A stretch of 17,852 nucleotides of DNA, taken from the NCBI GenBank assembly GCA_014238625.1, contig JABAAS010000011.1:1-17852 (forward strand). The letters run 5' to 3'. The position numbers and the translations under genes were made by a program. The first letter of the stretch is position 1. The number at the start of each line of letters is the position of its first letter. This document shows, in pieces, positions 15,001 through 17,852 of the stretch. This DNA is from Alphaproteobacteria bacterium (GTDB taxonomy: Bacteria > Pseudomonadota > Alphaproteobacteria > JABAAW01). The notes under the pieces were generated by a model that was given only the letters and a program-made list of their open reading frames with translations, was not told where the DNA came from and searched no databases.

Positions 15001-15672
15001 GTGATAGTCGTGCTCGTTGTCTCCTTTCTTCGCAACTACACGCCTCGATTAATAGCCCGAATAGTAGCCATCCTATCGCTATTGATGCTCGCCGCTTGCG
15101 TTACCATAACTCCGCAAGATGAAAGTCTCTCTACGCTCCTGCGCGATTGGAAAATTCGCGCCGAGCGCGGCGAAGCAGAAGCTCAATACAACCTAGGTTG
15201 GTATACATTCAAGTCCGCTACTTTGCCGCAAGACCAAGAAAGAGCTCTAATGTGGTTCCAGAAATCCGCAAGGCAAGGCGTGATGGAAGCACAGTTCGCT
15301 CTCGCTATTATGCTCGAAAAAGGGCTCGGCTTGACAAATCCTCAATTGCAACAAGCCCTATACTGGTACGAGCAGGCAGCCGAAGCCGGCCTCGCGCGAG
15401 CACAATATAATCTAGGCGCTACCTACGCGCAAGGAATAGATGTCAAGCGCGATGACGAAAAAGCTTACTTCTGGTTCTTCCTCGCCGCCGTGCAAAATAA
15501 CTTGCAGGCGCGAAAAGCTCTGCGAATACTATCTAAAAAAATGCCCGCCGACGCTAGAGTCAGAGCGCGAAAACAAGTACAGCTCTTCTTGAAAGAATTC
15601 AAAAACAATCAAAGCCAAAGAAAAGATAAAGAATACTCGCCACCGCAAAAATTACAGACAAAAGAACCATAG
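15001..15672 (+). CDS. Sel1-repeat (TPR-like) lipoprotein
   Basis: Predicted lipoprotein: hydrophobic residues 17-32 and a lipobox LMLAAC with Cys33. Three Sel1-type helical repeats follow at about residues 58-165: AEAQYNLGWYTF...ERALMWFQKSARQG, MEAQFALAIMLEKG...QALYWYEQAAEAG and ARAQYNLGATYAQG...KAYFWFFLAAVQN. Such repeats bind other proteins or serve as scaffolds in the envelope; no catalytic residues are apparent. The C-terminal 50 residues are basic and low in complexity. The start is GTG at 15001 or GTG at 15010, without a clear ribosome site. It lies 62 bp before rplM. The partner is unknown. Confidence 0.85.
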   Translation: MIVVLVVSFLRNYTPRLIARIVAILSLLMLAACVTITPQDESLSTLLRDWKIRAERGEAEAQYNLGWYTFKSATLPQDQERALMWFQKSARQGVMEAQFALAIMLEKGLGLTNPQLQQALYWYEQAAEAGLARAQYNLGATYAQGIDVKRDDEKAYFWFFLAAVQNNLQARKALRILSKKMPADARVRARKQVQLFLKEFKNNQSQRKDKEYSPPQKLQTKEP

Positions 15673-15697
15673 CCAAAATAACAGCAAAAAAGGACGC

Positions 15698-15726
15698 TTG
15701 ACAATAAAGCAGAACAGCTCTATTCC
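15698..15726 (+). promoter_or_regulatory. Candidate promoter of rplM-rpsI
   Basis: A perfect -35 hexamer TTGACA at 15698-15703, a 17-bp spacer and a weaker -10 hexamer tattcc at 15721-15726. A start site 7-9 bases downstream would fall at about 15733-15735, that is, at or next to the ATG of rplM. If correct, the transcript has almost no leader. Confidence 0.42.
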
Positions 15727-15734
15727 ATTAACAT

Positions 15735-16256
15735 ATGGATGAAGATAAAAAAGATGATGCACAAAGTGAAACTCGTGCAAACAAGAAACCTGCTCGTGAT
15801 AGTGCCGAGAAAAAAGGCGCAAAAGATGACGCGCGGTGGGTCTTGTTCGATGCAGAAAATCTCGTCGTCGGTAGGCTAGCTAGCGAGATCGCAAGAAGAT
15901 TGCGCGGCAAAGGAAATCCCTCATTCCTGCCATATAAAGATAGCGGCGAGCATGTCATCGTCGTAAATACTGAACGACTATATTTTACCGGAAATAAACG
16001 GCAAAATAAAATTTACTACTGGCATACAGGTTATCCAGGGGGAATCAAGTCGAGGAGTGTCAAAGCCATGTTCGAGCAGAATCGTTCCTGCGAAATCCTA
16101 AGCAAAGCCGTCAAGGGCATGTTGCCTAGGGGCGTCTTGGGGCGGGCGCAACTCAAAAAACTACGCCTTTATCCAAATAGCGAGCATCAGCATCTTGCTC
16201 AAAAACCACAAGTCATAGACTTTGCCGCTCAAAACCCTAAAAATTCAAGAAGATGA
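15735..16256 (+). CDS. rplM: 50S ribosomal protein L13
   Basis: Large-subunit ribosomal protein that binds 23S rRNA early in assembly. The core begins at ARWVLFDAENLVVGRLASEIARRLRGK (33-59). It contains GEHVIVVNTERLYFTGNK, YYWHTGYPGGIK and the conserved AVKGMLPRGVLGRAQLKKLRLYPNSEHQHLAQKP. 173 residues against about 142-155 in most bacteria. The excess is a charged Lys/Asp/Glu-rich N-terminal tail of about 20 residues and a short C-terminal tail. The ATG at 15735 has no Shine-Dalgarno; a TTGACA-type promoter lies directly upstream. The stop overlaps the rpsI start as ATGA, the classic arrangement for translational coupling. Confidence 0.97.
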   Translation: MDEDKKDDAQSETRANKKPARDSAEKKGAKDDARWVLFDAENLVVGRLASEIARRLRGKGNPSFLPYKDSGEHVIVVNTERLYFTGNKRQNKIYYWHTGYPGGIKSRSVKAMFEQNRSCEILSKAVKGMLPRGVLGRAQLKKLRLYPNSEHQHLAQKPQVIDFAAQNPKNSRR

Positions 16257-16999
16257 TTGTAGAAAATCCTGCCGAAGATTCTGCTGAAGATTCTGCCGAA
16301 AATAAAGAAAGTGAAACTCCAGAGGCGAGCTCGCTCGATGATGGAAAGCAGGAAAAGCCAACAGCAGAGATGCTCGCAGCACTAGCTAAACTCCAAGAAA
16401 AAGGCGCAGATGTATCTAGTAGTGGCGATGAGCTAGAAGAAGAGTTAAAAGAAAACAAGACGGAAAATACAGAGCAAGATGTCCCTGAGGCAACTGCTGA
16501 TGCTCTCTCGGCACGAGTAGAAAAAACGCCTGATGCTGACGCCGCGGGGCGACTGGGCGAGGCGGGGAAGGGCGGAAGTGCGCAGATCATCTATGTGGCT
16601 AAACACGATGCACTAGGGCGCGCATATGCAACAGGGAAGCGTAAGAACTCGATCGTACGCGTTTGGATAAAGCCAGGACAAGGGAACTTCAGCGTCAATG
16701 GCAGAGAGCTAGAAAAATACTTCGCTCGTGGTGTATTATGCATGATCGTAAAACAGCCATTTGAGGTCACAAAATGCGAAAACTCCTTCGATGTCTTGTG
16801 TACAGCAAAAGGCGGCGGCTTGTCCGGACAAGCAGGCGCGTTAAAGCACGGTATCTCGCGGGCGCTATGCAACTTCGATCCGCAATTTCGACCCGCATTG
16901 AAAAATGCAGGCTTCCTAACAAGAGACGCGCGTATCGTCGAGCGTAAAAAATACGGCAAACCCAAGGCAAGACGCTCGTTCCAATTCTCTAAACGATAG
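16253..16999 (+). CDS. rpsI: 30S ribosomal protein S9 with long acidic N-terminal extension
   Basis: Small-subunit protein whose C-terminal tail reaches the P-site tRNA. The S9 core starts at about residue 112 and is complete: GRAYATGKRKNSIVRVWIKPG, VNGRELEKYFARG, TAKGGGLSGQAGALKHGISRAL and the basic tail KKYGKPKARRSFQFSKR. Ahead of it lies an acidic, low-complexity region of about 110 residues, with about 29 Asp/Glu and about 10 Lys/Arg in the first 100. S9 is normally about 130 residues, and about 150-160 in alphaproteobacteria, so 248 is exceptional. The region begins with an AEDS repeat. The start is fixed by the ATGA overlap with rplM; a later start (for example the ATG at residue 40) remains possible but would lose the coupling. 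Confidence 0.95.
   Translation: MIVENPAEDSAEDSAENKESETPEASSLDDGKQEKPTAEMLAALAKLQEKGADVSSSGDELEEELKENKTENTEQDVPEATADALSARVEKTPDADAAGRLGEAGKGGSAQIIYVAKHDALGRAYATGKRKNSIVRVWIKPGQGNFSVNGRELEKYFARGVLCMIVKQPFEVTKCENSFDVLCTAKGGGLSGQAGALKHGISRALCNFDPQFRPALKNAGFLTRDARIVERKKYGKPKARRSFQFSKR
16271..16306. repeat. 12-bp tandem repeat in the rpsI extension
   Basis: gccgaagattct, gctgaagattct and a diverged gccgaaaataaa, in frame. They encode AEDSAEDSAENK near the N-terminus of S9. Confidence 0.75.
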
Positions 17000-17024
17000 G
17001 GCTTCTCTATAGCGTCTCTAAAAA

Positions 17025-17585
17025 ATGGTCGATTTCGATAAGCTGCCAGATAATCTGCCGAAGCCCATCGATGATGGTGCTACAGATCATTTACTCGGGC
17101 AGGCTTTGCCAGCAATTACTCTACCAGCAACCGATGGCTCCGAGCTCGAGCTCGCAGAACTCAAGGGTAAGGTCGTGATATACTCCTACCCTAAAACCTC
17201 AAAGCCAGGCGAGATTATGCCAGAAGGCTGGGATCAAATACCCGGCGCTAGAGGTTGCACTCCGCAAAACTGCTCTTACAGAGACAACTACAAAGAGCTA
17301 CAGCAGCTCGATGTGAAAGTCTTTGGACTCAGCATGCAGCCAACCGAAGAGCAAAAAGAAATGGTCGATAGGGTCAATATGCCTTTCCCCATTCTCAGCG
17401 ACAAAGAAATGAAGCTAACTAAAGCACTGAAATTGCCAACCTTCGCCGTAGCTGGCTTGCTACTACTCAAACGATTCACCTTGATAATCGAAAACGCCGA
17501 GATAAAGGCTATTCATTATCCAGTCTTTCCCAGCAATAGCGACGCAAAATGGGTGATCGACTATCTCAATAAATTAAATCCGTAA
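17025..17585 (+). CDS. Peroxiredoxin (AhpC/TSA, BCP-related)
   Basis: Thiol peroxidase that reduces peroxides, presumably cytoplasmic as no signal peptide is seen. The thioredoxin fold has KGKVVIYSYPKTSKPG (47-62) followed by PGARGCTPQNCSYRDNY. Cys78 and Cys83 keep the C-x4-C spacing of BCP/PrxQ, the first being the likely peroxidatic and the second the resolving cysteine. Compared with BCP there is an insertion of about 13 residues between the YPK motif and the first cysteine, a variant seen in a proteobacterial subfamily. MPFPILSDKEMKLTKALKLPTF is the conserved second half. 186 residues. No ribosome site is visible before the ATG; it lies 25 bp after rpsI and may be read through from it. 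Confidence 0.9.
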   Translation: MVDFDKLPDNLPKPIDDGATDHLLGQALPAITLPATDGSELELAELKGKVVIYSYPKTSKPGEIMPEGWDQIPGARGCTPQNCSYRDNYKELQQLDVKVFGLSMQPTEEQKEMVDRVNMPFPILSDKEMKLTKALKLPTFAVAGLLLLKRFTLIIENAEIKAIHYPVFPSNSDAKWVIDYLNKLNP

Positions 17586-17626
17586 ATCAAAACCTAAAAA
17601 TCAAAGCCTAAAAATCAAAGCCTAGT
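17585..17626. repeat. 14-bp tandem repeat x3 after the peroxiredoxin gene
   Basis: aatcaaaacctaaa (17585-17598), aatcaaagcctaaa (17599-17612) and aatcaaagcctagt (17613-17626). The array begins at the last base of the peroxiredoxin stop codon, and its last unit forms part of the hairpin at 17621-17644. Confidence 0.85.
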
Positions 17627-17644
17627 CTTTAAATTAAGGCTAGG
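17621..17644 (-). terminator. Candidate intrinsic terminator for trpE
   Basis: cctagtctt and aaggctagg pair as a 9-bp stem (one G-U) around a 6-base loop. Read on the minus strand the hairpin is followed by ctttgattttta, a T-rich tail, so it suits trpE better than the plus-strand gene. It lies about 38 bp after the trpE stop. Confidence 0.5.
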
Positions 17645-17682
17645 ACTAAAATTAAAGCAGGGCTATGTAGAAAAAATCGCCG

Positions 17683-17852
17683 CTATTGCTTGACCGCAGC
17701 AAGTGCTTTGAATAAAGCTCTTGCCTTGTTTTCGCATTCGGCAAACTCGCTCGAAGCTACAGAATCCGCTACGATGCCAGCCCCTACCTGAACATGCAGA
17801 CGACCATGCTTGATGATCGCAGTGCGTAAAGCAATGCAGGTGTCTAGATCGC
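17683..17852 (-). CDS. trpE: Anthranilate synthase component I, C-terminal end
   Basis: Only the last 56 codons are inside the window; the rest lies beyond the right edge. Reading from the edge gives DLDTCIALRTAIIKHGRLHV, then VGAGIVADSVASSEFAECENKARALFKAL. This matches the chorismate-binding C-terminus of TrpE, where GAGIVADS is the conserved site. The enzyme makes anthranilate from chorismate and glutamine-derived ammonia. PabB and related chorismate-using enzymes share this end, so TrpE is likely but not proven. Convergent with the peroxiredoxin gene. Confidence 0.85.
   Translation of the reverse strand, partial: DLDTCIALRTAIIKHGRLHVQVGAGIVADSVASSEFAECENKARALFKALAAVKQ

Overview
The window looks like a chromosomal segment of an alphaproteobacterium of moderate GC content. 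Grounds: ubiG sits divergent from lysC, aspartokinase has two C-terminal ACT domains, the ubiquinone, MEP-isoprenoid and cobalamin pathways are all present, and the L13/S9 and DMGDH/ETF proteins read as alphaproteobacterial. A marine or Rhodospirillales-like lineage is possible, but I cannot fix the taxon. There are no rRNA or tRNA genes, no transposase and no CRISPR array; the complete genes are intact and the genes at both ends are cut by the window edge.

Layout. 1-846 (-): ubiG, 3' end outside the window. 847-1226: divergent intergenic region with a 12-bp tandem array. 1227-4991 (+): lysC, a rodZ-like gene and ispG, tightly spaced. 5027-6540 (-): three small genes for exported proteins, two of them lipoproteins, convergent with ispG; a G-rich repeat lies inside this group. 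6741-12088 (+): folD, a dimethylglycine/sarcosine dehydrogenase-type flavoprotein gene, etfB and etfA. 12147-14915 (+): anmK and cobB. 15001-15672 (+): a Sel1-repeat lipoprotein. 15735-16999 (+): rplM and rpsI overlapping by ATGA. 17025-17585 (+): a peroxiredoxin. 17683-17852 (-): the C-terminal end of trpE.

How the genes fit together. The folD-DMGDH-etfBA block makes metabolic sense. The flavoprotein would demethylate dimethylglycine or sarcosine, pass electrons to ETF and load the methyl carbon on tetrahydrofolate; FolD would then convert the methylene-THF to formyl-THF. rodZ next to ispG is an order known from many proteobacteria and links cell shape to isoprenoid (lipid carrier) synthesis only by neighbourhood. 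AnmK recycles anhydro-MurNAc from peptidoglycan. The three-gene exported cluster has no firm function.

The most unusual property is the density of short tandem repeats. I count about 18 arrays, both inside genes and between them. Arrays wholly inside genes have periods of 9, 12 or 15 bp, so they add whole codons; non-coding arrays use 7, 12, 13, 14 and 16 bp. They add low-complexity tails or loops to UbiG, RodZ, IspG, FolD, AnmK, CobB and ribosomal protein S9. S9 also carries an acidic N-terminal extension of about 110 residues. A second feature is the patchy use of Shine-Dalgarno sequences: clear before the DMGDH and ETF genes, not visible before several housekeeping genes.
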